64,000 nucleotides of DNA from Psychrobacillus sp. BL-248-WT-3 (GCF_012843435.1 NZ_JABAFC010000004.1:62001-126000), one strand, 5' to 3'; positions 25,747-35,615 are shown, numbered from the stretch's first letter. The notes: generated from the letters alone by a model not told the origin. Translations and numbers: made by a program.

Positions 25747-25837
25747 AGAAAATTGAAGTACCAAAACATGAAACATTTATTGATAAGATGGTGTCTTTAC
25801 TAGAGTAAAACAGCACCAATTAAAAGGAGAGTATAAA

Positions 25838-27154
25838 ATGTCTACATATTATGAAGAATTATTAGCAAAAATTGAAAACCACACTGCAGTTATTGGGGTA
25901 GTTGGTTTAGGTTATGTTGGTTTACCACTTGCGGTTGAAAAAGCTAAAGCTGGCTATAAAGTAATTGGATTTGATGTACAAGAATCTAAAGTTCAACAAG
26001 TAAATGAAGGAATTAACTATATTGGTGACGTAGTAGATGTTGACTTAAAACAAATGGTTGAATCAGGTCATTTAACTGCTTCTACAGATTATGGTTCAAT
26101 TAGTGCAGTAGATGCAGTTGCTATCTGTGTACCGACTCCATTAGACATTTATCAACAGCCTGATACTTCTTATGTTGAAAGCTCAGTAAATGAAATTGCT
26201 AAATATGCTAAAAAAGGTACACTAGTAGTTCTTGAGTCAACAACTTATCCAGGTACAACAGAAGAAATTATTAAAAAAGCATTAGAAGATAAAGGATTTG
26301 TAACAGGAGAAGATATTTTCATCGCTTACTCACCTGAACGAATTGATCCAGGTAATAAAAGCTTCAATACAAAAAATACACCAAAGGTAGTTGGTGGTAT
26401 TACAGAAAAATGTACAACAGTAGCTGCTGCAATGTACAGCAATGTATTAGAGGGTGACGTGCATAAGGTTTCTAGTCCGGCTATCGCTGAGATGGAGAAA
26501 ATTTTCGAAAACACATTCCGTCACATTAACATCGCTCTAGCTAACGAAATGGCTATTCTTTGTGAGAAAATGGGAATTGACGTGTGGGAAGTAATCGATG
26601 CTGCTAAAACAAAACCATACGGCTTTATGGCATTCTACCCAGGCCCAGGATTAGGCGGTCACTGTATTCCAATCGACCCATTCTACTTAACTTGGAAAGC
26701 AAGAGAATACAACTACCACACTCGCTTAATCGAGCTTGCTGGTGAGATTAACAATACGATGCCTGAGTATGTAATTACTCGTGCAATGCAAATTTTAAAT
26801 GATGAAGGTAAAGCGTTAAGAAATGCAAATGTTGTACTTTTAGGTGTAGCTTACAAAAAAGATATCGATGATATGCGCGAATCTCCATCTTTAAAATTAG
26901 TAGAACTATTAATACAACAAGGGGCTAACTTCAAAACAGTTGATCCTCATGTAACTACATTTAGAGTTGCTGGAGAAACACATGAAACTGTGGAATTAAC
27001 AGACGAGTTGTTAGATTCAGCTGACCTAGTTATCCTAGCTACTGATCATACTGGCTTTGACTATGCTCATATTGCACAAAAATCAAAAGTTATTTTTGAT
27101 ACTCGTAACGCGTTTAAAGGAATTGACACTCCAAATCGCTATATTAAATTATAA
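25838..27154 (+). CDS. wbpA: UDP-N-acetylglucosamine 6-dehydrogenase (WbpA/WecC type)
   Basis: The 438-residue NAD enzyme oxidises C6 of a UDP-sugar to the uronic acid. It has the N-terminal Rossmann motif GVVGLGYVGLPLAVEKAKAG (residue about 20), ESTTYPGTTEEI near 135, the catalytic cysteine in GPGLGGHCIPIDPFYL near residue 272, and C-terminal VAYKKDIDDMRESPSLKL near 345. The fold is shared with UDP-glucose dehydrogenase. The WbpE/WbpD/WbpI-like neighbours favour UDP-GlcNAc as substrate. Good ribosome binding site AAAAGGAGAG. Next gene starts after 14 nt. Confidence 0.88.
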   Translation: MSTYYEELLAKIENHTAVIGVVGLGYVGLPLAVEKAKAGYKVIGFDVQESKVQQVNEGINYIGDVVDVDLKQMVESGHLTASTDYGSISAVDAVAICVPTPLDIYQQPDTSYVESSVNEIAKYAKKGTLVVLESTTYPGTTEEIIKKALEDKGFVTGEDIFIAYSPERIDPGNKSFNTKNTPKVVGGITEKCTTVAAAMYSNVLEGDVHKVSSPAIAEMEKIFENTFRHINIALANEMAILCEKMGIDVWEVIDAAKTKPYGFMAFYPGPGLGGHCIPIDPFYLTWKAREYNYHTRLIELAGEINNTMPEYVITRAMQILNDEGKALRNANVVLLGVAYKKDIDDMRESPSLKLVELLIQQGANFKTVDPHVTTFRVAGETHETVELTDELLDSADLVILATDHTGFDYAHIAQKSKVIFDTRNAFKGIDTPNRYIKL

Positions 27155-27168
27155 GGGCGGGATACAAG

Positions 27169-27900
27169 ATGAATTTTATACATGAAACTGCTGAGTTAGG
27201 CGAGAATACGACAGTTGGACACTTTTCTGTTATAGAAGAAGGAGCAAAGATTGGCGATAACGTTCGCATAGGCAATCGTGTAACAATTCACGCTGGTACC
27301 ATCATTGGTGATGGTACCACCATCGATGATGGTGCCGTAGTAGGCAAACAGCCTAAGCCTGCCAAAACAAGCACAATGCAAATTACGAAAGAAATTCCTC
27401 CTTTAGAGCTTGGCAAGGAATGTACAATTGGAGCTAATACAATTGTGTATAGAGGAGCAAAAGTCGGAGAGAGTACGTTAATTGCTGATTTAGCAACGGT
27501 TCGAGAAGATGTTGAAATTGGTTCTTTTGTTATCATTGGTCGCAATGTTACAGTTGAGAACTTTGTAACGATCGGTAACCGTACTAAAATCCAATCGAAT
27601 TCATATATCACCGCTCATTCTACTCTAGAAGATCATGTATTTATCGCACCATGTGTGACAACTACAAATGATAACTATATGGGAAGAACGGAAGCACGCT
27701 TCGACAAGATTAAAGGAGCTATTGTTAAACGTGGAGCTCGTGTAGGTGGAGCGTCTATTATTCTACCTGGTATAACAATAGCAGAAGAAACATTTGTAGC
27801 AGCTGGAGCAATAGTAACAAAGGATACAGAAGAGAAAACTGTTATAAAAGGTTTCCCAGCAAAATTCTTGAAAAATGTACCTGAGGAGGAGCTTCTTTAA
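27169..27900 (+). CDS. wbpD: left-handed beta-helix N-acetyltransferase, WbpD-like
   Basis: The 243-residue protein is built of hexapeptide repeats (I-G-x-x-x-x periodicity from residue 10 to about 215, for example GDNVRIGNRVTIHAG and GARVGGASIILPGITIAEE), typical of trimeric acyl-CoA-dependent transferases. The catalytic-type histidine lies in FIAPCVTTTNDNY/ITAHSTLEDHV. In this locus it likely acetylates the 3-amino group of UDP-GlcNAc(3NH2)A, as WbpD does. It is longer than Pseudomonas WbpD (about 190), with an insertion near residues 64-80. It is followed directly by the flippase gene, whose GTG comes right after its stop codon. Confidence 0.8.
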   Translation: MNFIHETAELGENTTVGHFSVIEEGAKIGDNVRIGNRVTIHAGTIIGDGTTIDDGAVVGKQPKPAKTSTMQITKEIPPLELGKECTIGANTIVYRGAKVGESTLIADLATVREDVEIGSFVIIGRNVTVENFVTIGNRTKIQSNSYITAHSTLEDHVFIAPCVTTTNDNYMGRTEARFDKIKGAIVKRGARVGGASIILPGITIAEETFVAAGAIVTKDTEEKTVIKGFPAKFLKNVPEEELL

Positions 27901-29316
27901 GTGTTCTCTCAGTTAAAACGTTTAGGAGCGGATTCGCTCCTTTATGCATTTATGAACGTAGGTACTAAACTAATCGCATTTATACTATTCCCTTTATATG
28001 CACATTATCTTGAAAAAGAATCGCTAGTGGGAATGCTACAGATGGTAGATACTACGGTATCTATGCTTACTTTCCTCGTAATATTTGGTACTGACTCCGC
28101 GTTAGCTTATTATTACTTTGAGTATAAAGATAAAGACACACGGGAAAAGTACGTTCGCTCGGTTATGACGTTCCGTTTATCAATAGTTGTCTTGTTATTT
28201 GCAGTATTTTTAATCGGGGGAGATTGGCTGTCTGCTCTTATATTAGAATCAGCGGGCTATTCTCAGCTATTTTATATTGCATTAGGTACGTTATGCTTAG
28301 ATACCATTATTACACTAGTTTTAACTATTTTAAGATATGAGTTCCATACGAAGAGAGTAGTCTTTACGACGATAGGTAAAATGCTATTAATAGCAGTAGT
28401 TTCTGTCCTTTTCTTAATGTTTGTATGGACTTCATTAGAAGGGATACTAGTAGCTCGCTTAGTCAGCGTGGCTATTATCGTCTTAGTGTTAATAAAGCCT
28501 GTTCGAGTGTATTTAAAGCCACTGTACGATAAAGCTATTTTAAAGAAAATCTTAGTTTACGCTGCTCCCCTAGTGCCTGCCTCTTTAGCTTTTTGGATCA
28601 TAGCGAATGCCAATAACTTTTTTATACGGGCATATGGGACATTAGATGATGTAGGTATTTATGGGACCGCTATTAAGTTTGCAACCTTTATAACTCTATT
28701 GACGAGCGGTATACAACTAGCATGGAGACCATTTTCTATGTCTTTAAAGGACAAAAAAGATAGTCCCCAATTATTTGCAACATTATATGCGGCATTTTTA
28801 ATCATTGGCAGCTTTGGAGTTTTAGCTTTAGCGACATTTATGCCATGGATTATTTTAGTAATGCCAGATAACTTTAGAATTGCATTTCAATATGTTGCAC
28901 CCATTTCAATCGCAACATTTTTAAGCTTTTACTATATGATTGTTTCTACTGGAATATTTTATTCTAAACAAACAAAACATATTTCTATAGCATTTGGGAT
29001 AGCTGCAATTGTATCAGTTGCATTGAATTTTGTTTTTGTGCCGTACCTCAATATATGGGGAACAGTTATTTCGTATATAGCAGCCTATTGTATCGCTTTA
29101 TTTATGGTATTCCGTAAAAGTCAAAAGCTATATTATGTACCCTTCTCAGGTATAAAAATGGGTTGGACAATCTTATGGCTAATAGCTGCAACTCTTGGAA
29201 TTGTATATATTCAATTACACGATTTAAATAGCTGGCTAATCTTAGGAGTATGGCTTGTTTTCATTCTTCTAGTCCTACTAGTTCGTATGGATAAGTATTT
29301 TGTAAAAAGAAAGTAA
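27901..29316 (+). CDS. Wzx-type lipid-linked oligosaccharide flippase
   Basis: The 471-residue protein has about 14 hydrophobic helices and begins like MOP-superfamily polysaccharide exporters (FSQLKRLGADSLLYAFMN). It would flip undecaprenyl-diphosphate-linked repeat units across the membrane for polymerisation by the Wzy protein three genes on. The start is GTG at 27901, immediately after the preceding stop, behind GAGGAG in the end of wbpD. Flippases of this kind vary widely in sequence, so the assignment rests on topology, length and place in the locus. Confidence 0.85.
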   Translation: MFSQLKRLGADSLLYAFMNVGTKLIAFILFPLYAHYLEKESLVGMLQMVDTTVSMLTFLVIFGTDSALAYYYFEYKDKDTREKYVRSVMTFRLSIVVLLFAVFLIGGDWLSALILESAGYSQLFYIALGTLCLDTIITLVLTILRYEFHTKRVVFTTIGKMLLIAVVSVLFLMFVWTSLEGILVARLVSVAIIVLVLIKPVRVYLKPLYDKAILKKILVYAAPLVPASLAFWIIANANNFFIRAYGTLDDVGIYGTAIKFATFITLLTSGIQLAWRPFSMSLKDKKDSPQLFATLYAAFLIIGSFGVLALATFMPWIILVMPDNFRIAFQYVAPISIATFLSFYYMIVSTGIFYSKQTKHISIAFGIAAIVSVALNFVFVPYLNIWGTVISYIAAYCIALFMVFRKSQKLYYVPFSGIKMGWTILWLIAATLGIVYIQLHDLNSWLILGVWLVFILLVLLVRMDKYFVKRK

Positions 29317-29328
29317 TGGGGGATAGGC

Positions 29329-30927
29329 ATGTCAAAAAAATGTATAACAAACCTTAGGCATAAAGATTTTCATACTATAAAAGGTGTCGGGTATGAAGGG
29401 TTTTTCAGAGGATACTTCTATTATGAAAATCAATATGTCACCCATGAAAACTTCGCTAGCATTATAAATGAAGAAATTTTAACATCTAATGACTTTGCCA
29501 AATGGAATGGGGAATATGCGTTAATCTATACAACTCCAGTAGAAACAAAACTGGTAACTGATATGAAGCGTTCTATTCCATTATTTTATATGGAGGATCA
29601 GTCAGGAAACTGGCTTGTCCAAGATTATATACAGCCTCAGGAAGGCTTAAATATGAATCCAGAGGCAGAGGAAGAGTTCCTAATCACAGGATTTGTTTTT
29701 AGAGAGAAGACGTTATTTAAGGAATGGAGCCAGGTTCCTGCAGTTTCTTATGTTACATTGCAGGAAAAGGCTGTCCAGGCCTACTACTATTCGTATGTTC
29801 TTCCAAAAGAAACAGAGCCAATCGATACATTTGCAGACGAGTTAAAGACAGTATTTCATGACTTATTTGATGATCTTGCAAGTCGTTTAAAGGATCGTCA
29901 AATCGTCATTCCACTTAGTGGTGGGTATGACTCTCGATTAATCGCATTAGCATTGGTAGAACGTGGGTTGAAGGATAATATTATTGCATTTACATACGGA
30001 AGACCAGGGAACGGAGAGTCAACTGTTAGTAAACAGATTGCTGATAAGCTGGGCTTAAAATGGAAATACTTTGCCTATGATAAAAAGATGTGGGAGGATA
30101 TGTACAAGTCTGACGAATGGAAGGACTATGTCGTGTATTCTAGTAATGCTGTTTCGGTAGCACATCTTCAAGATTTCCCAAGCACCAAGCTGCTGGTTGA
30201 GGAAGAAGGGTTACAAGACGCAGTGTTTTTACCAGGTCATTCCTTAGATTATCTGGCAGGTGGACATTTACCTTATGAATCTATTGTTGACAAGCAATTT
30301 GAAAAGAGTGAAATTCAAACCTTTATAATGAACAAGCATTTTCGATTATGGGAGCTAACCGGTAAAGACAGCTATGCAGAAACAGACATCGGTAAAGGAT
30401 TGTATCAGGATATTGAAGCGTATTCCAATTATACAAATGAACGCGTCACTTCTTTAATTGATGAATGGAATTGGCGAGAACGACAAGCGAAATTTATCAT
30501 TAATTCTGTTCGTGTATACGAATATTTTGGACAAGGCTGGTCCATTCCGTTATGGGATGATCGTTTAATCCACTTTTTCAGTAAAATCCCTGCGGATTTA
30601 AAATATAAAAAATATTTATATGATTATACATTGCATCAAATGTATCCGGAATTCTATCCATTGCCTCAAAAGCCAGGACCAGAAAATTCACTTAAAAATA
30701 AATATGGTATTCTCTATCCTTTACTACGCAAAATATATAGAAAGAAAAATCTATATCGTAAATATTTTGATGAGCCAATGGAGTGGTACGGAATCTATCC
30801 GACTTACAAGCAGTATGTACAGTCTCTTACTTTTAAAAGAAATGGACAAAAGTATGAGCATCCGTACAATATCAATTCGTTTATCGTAAAAGACATGATT
30901 GAAATGATGAAGGAGATTACAAAATGA
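29329..30927 (+). CDS. asparagine synthase-like amidotransferase of the polysaccharide locus
   Basis: The 532-residue protein resembles AsnB. The C-terminal ATP-pyrophosphatase domain has the PP-loop SGGYDS at 197-202, followed by RLIALALVERGL. The N-terminal 180 residues take the place of the glutaminase domain, but the sequence starts MSKKC; the catalytic cysteine that must follow the initiator Met is absent, so glutamine hydrolysis in cis is unlikely. AsnB-like proteins in O-antigen loci (for example WbpS) amidate uronic acids. With WbpA/E/D/I-like enzymes next to it, making a uronamide is the best guess. It overlaps wbpI by 4 bp (ATGA). Confidence 0.8.
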   Translation: MSKKCITNLRHKDFHTIKGVGYEGFFRGYFYYENQYVTHENFASIINEEILTSNDFAKWNGEYALIYTTPVETKLVTDMKRSIPLFYMEDQSGNWLVQDYIQPQEGLNMNPEAEEEFLITGFVFREKTLFKEWSQVPAVSYVTLQEKAVQAYYYSYVLPKETEPIDTFADELKTVFHDLFDDLASRLKDRQIVIPLSGGYDSRLIALALVERGLKDNIIAFTYGRPGNGESTVSKQIADKLGLKWKYFAYDKKMWEDMYKSDEWKDYVVYSSNAVSVAHLQDFPSTKLLVEEEGLQDAVFLPGHSLDYLAGGHLPYESIVDKQFEKSEIQTFIMNKHFRLWELTGKDSYAETDIGKGLYQDIEAYSNYTNERVTSLIDEWNWRERQAKFIINSVRVYEYFGQGWSIPLWDDRLIHFFSKIPADLKYKKYLYDYTLHQMYPEFYPLPQKPGPENSLKNKYGILYPLLRKIYRKKNLYRKYFDEPMEWYGIYPTYKQYVQSLTFKRNGQKYEHPYNINSFIVKDMIEMMKEITK

Positions 30928-31991
30928 AGGTTCTAACTATTTTAGGAGCAAGACCTCAGTTTATTAAAGCAGCAGCAGTTTCACGTGTCATTCGTGAAGA
31001 AGTAACAGAGCTTATCGTTCATACTGGACAGCATTATGATGCCAATATGTCTGATATATTTTTCGAGGAATTAAACATTCCAAAGCCTGACTATCATTTA
31101 GGAATCGGTTCAGGAAACCATGGTAAACAAACTGGTGAAATGCTAGCTAAGATCGAAGAAATAATTTTAAAAGAAAATCCTGATTTCTTATTAGTGTATG
31201 GTGATACAAACTCAACATTAGCAGGAGCACTTGCAGCTGCTAAACTGCATATTCCTATTGTTCATATCGAAGCAGGTCTTCGCAGCTTCAATATGAGAAT
31301 GCCTGAAGAAGTTAACCGTATTTTAACGGACCATGTTTCCACGTTGTTACTTTGTCCAACGGAGACAGCTATCCAGAATTTAACGAACGAAAATATTAGC
31401 GCAGGCGTGTATAATATTGGAGACGTAATGTATGATGCAGTTCTATACAATAAGGAACTAGCTAAGTCTACATCTACTATTTTAGAGACTGAAAAGATCG
31501 CTCCAAAGGATTACTTACTAATTACGATTCACCGTGCAGAAAATACAGATGATGTGGACCGTATGAAGTCCATTTTAGATGCATTCCGTCAAATCGAAGA
31601 TAAAAAGGTTTGGCCAATCCATCCAAGAACTAAGAAAAAATTAGAGGATTATGGCTTTAAGCTAGATGAAATTCCTAATTTACAAGTTATAGATCCAGTT
31701 GGTTATTTAGATATGCTTTCCTTAGAAACAAACGCAAAAAAAATCGTAACAGATTCTGGTGGCGTTCAAAAAGAAGCATACTTTGCAGAAGTACCTTGTG
31801 TTACTGTTCGTGATCAAACGGAATGGGTAGAGACATTAATAGAGGATGCAAATATCTTAACTGGAACAGATACAAACAAAATCGTAGACGCAGTTAAAAA
31901 AGAAGTAACTCCTTCTTATACTCCTGTTTTCGGTGATGGAAAAACATCGGAAAAAGTGTTAGCTTTACTAAAGGAATATTCAAGTAAATAA
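30924..31991 (+). CDS. wbpI: UDP-sugar 2-epimerase, WbpI/WecB family
   Basis: The 355-residue non-hydrolysing epimerase inverts C2 of a UDP-GlcNAc-type sugar. Landmarks are LGARPQFIKAAAVSR at the N-terminus, VYGDTNSTLAGALAA near residue 91, HIEAGLRSFNMRMPEEVNR near 113, ITIHRAENTDD near 200 and DSGGVQKEAYF near 276, then RDQTEWVE. The FNMRMPEE and DPVGYLDM stretches resemble WbpI, which acts on UDP-GlcNAc(3NAc)A, more than WecB. That choice depends on the neighbours and needs comparison. It overlaps the amidotransferase gene and is 14 nt before the polymerase gene. Confidence 0.88.
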   Translation: MKVLTILGARPQFIKAAAVSRVIREEVTELIVHTGQHYDANMSDIFFEELNIPKPDYHLGIGSGNHGKQTGEMLAKIEEIILKENPDFLLVYGDTNSTLAGALAAAKLHIPIVHIEAGLRSFNMRMPEEVNRILTDHVSTLLLCPTETAIQNLTNENISAGVYNIGDVMYDAVLYNKELAKSTSTILETEKIAPKDYLLITIHRAENTDDVDRMKSILDAFRQIEDKKVWPIHPRTKKKLEDYGFKLDEIPNLQVIDPVGYLDMLSLETNAKKIVTDSGGVQKEAYFAEVPCVTVRDQTEWVETLIEDANILTGTDTNKIVDAVKKEVTPSYTPVFGDGKTSEKVLALLKEYSSK

Positions 31992-32005
31992 AGTAGGTGT
32001 GAGCA

Positions 32006-33394
32006 TTGTTAATATTTAGCATATGGCTCTTTACTGTGGTGGCTTCCACATACCTTTTTAAAAAGGTTTCTGGAAGCCTTTCTCTTGTAAAGCCAAATAT
32101 GATTTCTATTGTTTATTATTATTCTTTCCTTATCTCCAGTTATATTGGCGGATTGTTAATAGCTTTAGGAATAGATGATTACTATATGATCAAAAGAATG
32201 GACCATGAGGAATATCGAATTATTGGTTTTATTTTATTGACACTATTAATGATTTTATTCCCACTAACTCAGTTAGTTGTAGGTAGAATTTTTGGGTTTA
32301 ATGGGGAGCTAGAATTTAATAACTATCTACAAAAACCCGTTCGTACAAGTGTAGATAAGAATGAGCGTATCTTTAGATTGGCTTTTGGTGCTTTATCCGC
32401 TATATCTGTTTTAGCAGTTGCTTATACCTTATTGAAGACAGCGAATGTTCCTTTATTGGAGCTTTTAAAGGGGAATACATCAGAGCTTGCAAAGCTTAGA
32501 ATTGATGCGAGTAGAGGCTTCAGCGGGAATGTGTATATTCGGAATATATTCGGTATCGCATTGACTCCAGTCCTTTCTATTATTGCATTTGTATATACTA
32601 CGAAATCGAGAGCATTATATTGGAAAGTATTGTTCTTTGTTTTATTCATTTCATCCGTCCTAATCTCTACCTATGACTTAGCTAAGTCTCCAATTTTCTT
32701 TTATATCATCATGCTGCTTCTAGCTGGTGTATATACACAAAAGTTAAAGCTCAATTGGAAGAGAATCAGCGGTTATATTTTGGCAGGAAGTGCTTTATTA
32801 ATCGTTATGTATGTGGCCATTCAAGGGGTTACAGAGATTGAAAGCTTCTTGTCTCATAACTCTGGCCCAATTGGCAGGATTATACTGGCGCAAATTTCAC
32901 CATTCTTTTTACATTTGGATACGTACTCACATTCTCTAAGCTTTTTAGAAGCAAAAGGCTTGCCTTCCTTTATTGCTGGTATTTTCGATATCGAGCAAGT
33001 ACGTTCAGCACGAATGGTAATGGAGAATGTGTTTCCTGAAAACGTAGATAAGGGTACTGGTGGTGTTCTTAATACCATTTTCCTTGGTGAAGCCTTTGCT
33101 TCGTTTGGATATCTAGGTGTTATTATATCTATTATTTATATTGCAGTCGTTATACAGGTGTTATATATCATCTTTTTACGCTTACCGAAAACACCAGTGG
33201 TTATAGCATTGTTTGTTTACTTTACGATTAATCTTCCAAGAACACTTGTTGGAGGAGTAGCTGACTTTTTCTTTAACCCAGTGTGGATATTAATGACAGT
33301 AGTATTGGGTGGATTGTTTATTCTGGAACAGTACTTCCATATTATATGGACGTTCCTAATAAGCAAAGTACGAAAAAAAGGAGCACCACAATGA
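32006..33394 (+). CDS. Wzy-like O-antigen/polysaccharide polymerase
   Basis: The 462-residue membrane protein has about 11-12 hydrophobic helices and a large outer loop around residues 250-350 (with EIESFLSHNSGPIGR and FPENVDKGTGGVLN), as found in Wzy polymerases of the oligosaccharide repeat unit polymerase type. Start is TTG at 32006 with AGGTGTGA 4 nt upstream; I see no better start. It overlaps the next glycosyltransferase gene by 4 bp. Together with the Wzx and Wzz-like proteins it indicates a Wzx/Wzy-dependent assembly route. Confidence 0.8.
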   Translation: MLIFSIWLFTVVASTYLFKKVSGSLSLVKPNMISIVYYYSFLISSYIGGLLIALGIDDYYMIKRMDHEEYRIIGFILLTLLMILFPLTQLVVGRIFGFNGELEFNNYLQKPVRTSVDKNERIFRLAFGALSAISVLAVAYTLLKTANVPLLELLKGNTSELAKLRIDASRGFSGNVYIRNIFGIALTPVLSIIAFVYTTKSRALYWKVLFFVLFISSVLISTYDLAKSPIFFYIIMLLLAGVYTQKLKLNWKRISGYILAGSALLIVMYVAIQGVTEIESFLSHNSGPIGRIILAQISPFFLHLDTYSHSLSFLEAKGLPSFIAGIFDIEQVRSARMVMENVFPENVDKGTGGVLNTIFLGEAFASFGYLGVIISIIYIAVVIQVLYIIFLRLPKTPVVIALFVYFTINLPRTLVGGVADFFFNPVWILMTVVLGGLFILEQYFHIIWTFLISKVRKKGAPQ

Positions 33395-34509
33395 AAAATA
33401 TTTTAATTTATTATCCTTTTACTCTTGCTACTAATCCGAAGAGTGGTTCAGCAATTCGCCCCGTTGAAATGATTAAGGCAATAGAAAAATATGCAACTGA
33501 AAATAATTTAGAAACTATTGTTATTTCAGGTACCTCTAATGAGAGACGTCAATTATGGAATAAGATGCTTGCTGAAAAGAAACAAGAGCAAACATTGTTT
33601 TGTTATTCAGAAAATCAAACGATTCCTTTATGGTTAACAGATCCGGGACATATTCCAAAAGACTGGATTATTGATAAGGATGTTTTTAAAACATTAAAGA
33701 GACTTCAAGTACCGATAGGTGTTTTTTACCGCGATGTGTATTGGAAATTCGATGAGTTATATCCTTTGAAGGGTATCAAAAAAACGGTTATGAAGACTAT
33801 TTATAGGATGGAAGAAAGATTCTATGAGAAGTATGTTCATACACTGTTTCTTCCAAGTGATGCTATGGGTAAATATGTAGCTATCAAAACTAACAAAATG
33901 GCTCTTCCACCGGGAGGTCGCTTTACCGAGTTGAATGACAACAACCGGGAAATGCAAAAACCGTTTAAAGGTATTTATGTAGGAGGCATTAATAACGAGG
34001 ACTACGGCTTGCCGACACTCGTGGATGCTTATGCCCTGCTAAATAAAAACGAGGTGCTAGGTAAATTAGTTATTGTATGTCGAGAAGAAGAGTATACTCA
34101 GCTTAGTAACGAGGAAAAAGATAAGATTAAACAGCCATATATTGAGCTAAAGCATGTGAGTGGAGCTGAGCTTCAGTCATTATACGAGGAAGTGGACTTT
34201 GCTTTTATCCCTCGTAAAAGATCCACCTACAACGACTTTGCAGTTCCGATTAAATTAGTAGAATACTTAACGGCGAGCTTGCCTATTGTTGCAACGAATT
34301 GCTCTGCACAAGAAGACTTTATATTGTCGGGACCATACGGCGTAATAGCCGAGGATGATGCTGAGGGACTTGTGAAAGGTATGCTAGCTATTGAACCTGA
34401 ATATTTACAGTTCAAACAAAATATTAATAAAAGCTTTTTACAGCAACATTCTTGGAATGCACGTGCCGAGCAGGCTGCACAAGCACTTATAGGAGGTAAT
34501 AAAAAATGA
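33391..34509 (+). CDS. glycosyltransferase, GT4-like
   Basis: The 372-residue protein looks like a GT-B glycosyltransferase. N-terminal ILIYYPFTLATNPKSGSAIRP and C-terminal GGINNEDYGLPTLVDAY, then FIPRKRSTYNDFAVPIKLVEYLTASLPIVAT hold the nucleotide-sugar side. The usual E-x7-E motif is degenerate, so the donor is unknown. The ATG at 33391 follows AAAGGAG by 5 nt; an upstream in-frame ATG at 33283 lies within the polymerase gene and is rejected. ATGA overlaps join it to both neighbours. Confidence 0.8.
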   Translation: MKNILIYYPFTLATNPKSGSAIRPVEMIKAIEKYATENNLETIVISGTSNERRQLWNKMLAEKKQEQTLFCYSENQTIPLWLTDPGHIPKDWIIDKDVFKTLKRLQVPIGVFYRDVYWKFDELYPLKGIKKTVMKTIYRMEERFYEKYVHTLFLPSDAMGKYVAIKTNKMALPPGGRFTELNDNNREMQKPFKGIYVGGINNEDYGLPTLVDAYALLNKNEVLGKLVIVCREEEYTQLSNEEKDKIKQPYIELKHVSGAELQSLYEEVDFAFIPRKRSTYNDFAVPIKLVEYLTASLPIVATNCSAQEDFILSGPYGVIAEDDAEGLVKGMLAIEPEYLQFKQNINKSFLQQHSWNARAEQAAQALIGGNKK

Positions 34510-35576
34510 AAATAGCTGTATTAGCTCCAAGTAAGTCTATTCATACACATAAATGGGCATTATTTTACCAATCAAAAGGTATAGATGTGAAGGTTTTTAC
34601 ATTTAAGGACCATTATTCTGAAGATAATGCAAATCAAGTACCTACGGAAATATTACCAAAAGTGTTACCTGGTAAAGCATCTTATATTGCAGCAGCGCCT
34701 GCTTTAAAGAAAATGCTAAAAGAGTGGAATCCAGACATTTTGCATTCTCATTTTATCTCCAGCTATGGATTGCTAGGTGCGATTGTGGATTATAAAGTAC
34801 ATTTTGTTTCCGTATGGGGCAAGGATATCTTTGATTTTCCAAAGAAGAACAAGCTAAATGAGAAACTTGTGAGATTTACGTTAAGTAAAGCAACGGCTAT
34901 CTGTTCAACAAGTCATATCATGGCTAAGGAAACGAATCTTTATACGAATCGTCCTGTGTATGTGACACCGTTTGGAGTGGATTTGGAGAAATTCTATCCG
35001 ATAGAAACGAATGAAAGTAATGACAAAATCATTGTTGGAACGGTAAAAGCATTAGAGGACAAGTATGGAATCGCTGATTTGGTAAAAGGCTTCGCTATGT
35101 TTCATAAAGAGTATCCAAATTCAGAGCTACTCATTACTGGGGATGGCCCTCAAAGAAAAGAATATGAAGAGTTAGCAGTACAGCTAGGTATTTCTAATGT
35201 CACTACATTTACTGGAAAGGTACCAAATACAGAGGTTCCTGCTATTATTCGTAGCATGTCTATTTTTGCAGTTCCTTCCACGGAGGATAGCGAAAGCTTT
35301 GGAGTAGCTGCAGTAGAAGCTATGGCTTGTGGCGTGCCGGTTGTCGTGTCGAATGTTGGAGGATTACCGGAAGTAGTTGTAAAGGACGTTACTGGGATTG
35401 TCACTGATAAGGAAAGCCCAGATCAGCTGGCAGCTGCGTTTATCAAACTAGCTCAAAACAATGATTTGCGAATGGGTATGGGAAAAGCAGGAGTAGCTCA
35501 TGTGAAAGAGAATTACAGCTGGGTTGATAACGCCAACTACATGCTATCATTGTATGAAAAATATACAGAGGCTTAA
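34506..35576 (+). CDS. glycosyltransferase family 4 protein
   Basis: The 356-residue enzyme has the GT4 fold with the C-terminal donor-binding motif ESFGVAAVEAMACGVPVV near residue 260 (E-x7-E) and the acceptor-side N-terminus MKIAVLAPSKSIHTHKWA. NVGGLPEVV and GITSxKE-like spacing are typical. It would add one sugar of the repeat unit on the inner membrane face. Overlap of 4 bp with the previous gene shows co-transcription. Donor and linkage are not predictable from sequence. Confidence 0.87.
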   Translation: MKIAVLAPSKSIHTHKWALFYQSKGIDVKVFTFKDHYSEDNANQVPTEILPKVLPGKASYIAAAPALKKMLKEWNPDILHSHFISSYGLLGAIVDYKVHFVSVWGKDIFDFPKKNKLNEKLVRFTLSKATAICSTSHIMAKETNLYTNRPVYVTPFGVDLEKFYPIETNESNDKIIVGTVKALEDKYGIADLVKGFAMFHKEYPNSELLITGDGPQRKEYEELAVQLGISNVTTFTGKVPNTEVPAIIRSMSIFAVPSTEDSESFGVAAVEAMACGVPVVVSNVGGLPEVVVKDVTGIVTDKESPDQLAAAFIKLAQNNDLRMGMGKAGVAHVKENYSWVDNANYMLSLYEKYTEA

Positions 35577-35615
35577 AAGTTTAAATTGCCTCTAATAGAA
35601 GAAAAGGTGAATTAT

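Noticed and set aside
27288-27611. Reverse-strand frame inside the hexapeptide acetyltransferase
   Set aside because: It is the shadow of a repetitive coding sequence, with no start site or independent signal.
33283-33390. N-terminal extension of the glycosyltransferase into the polymerase gene
   Set aside because: The extension is in the shadow of the Wzy C-terminus; AAAGGAG precedes the ATG at 33391.
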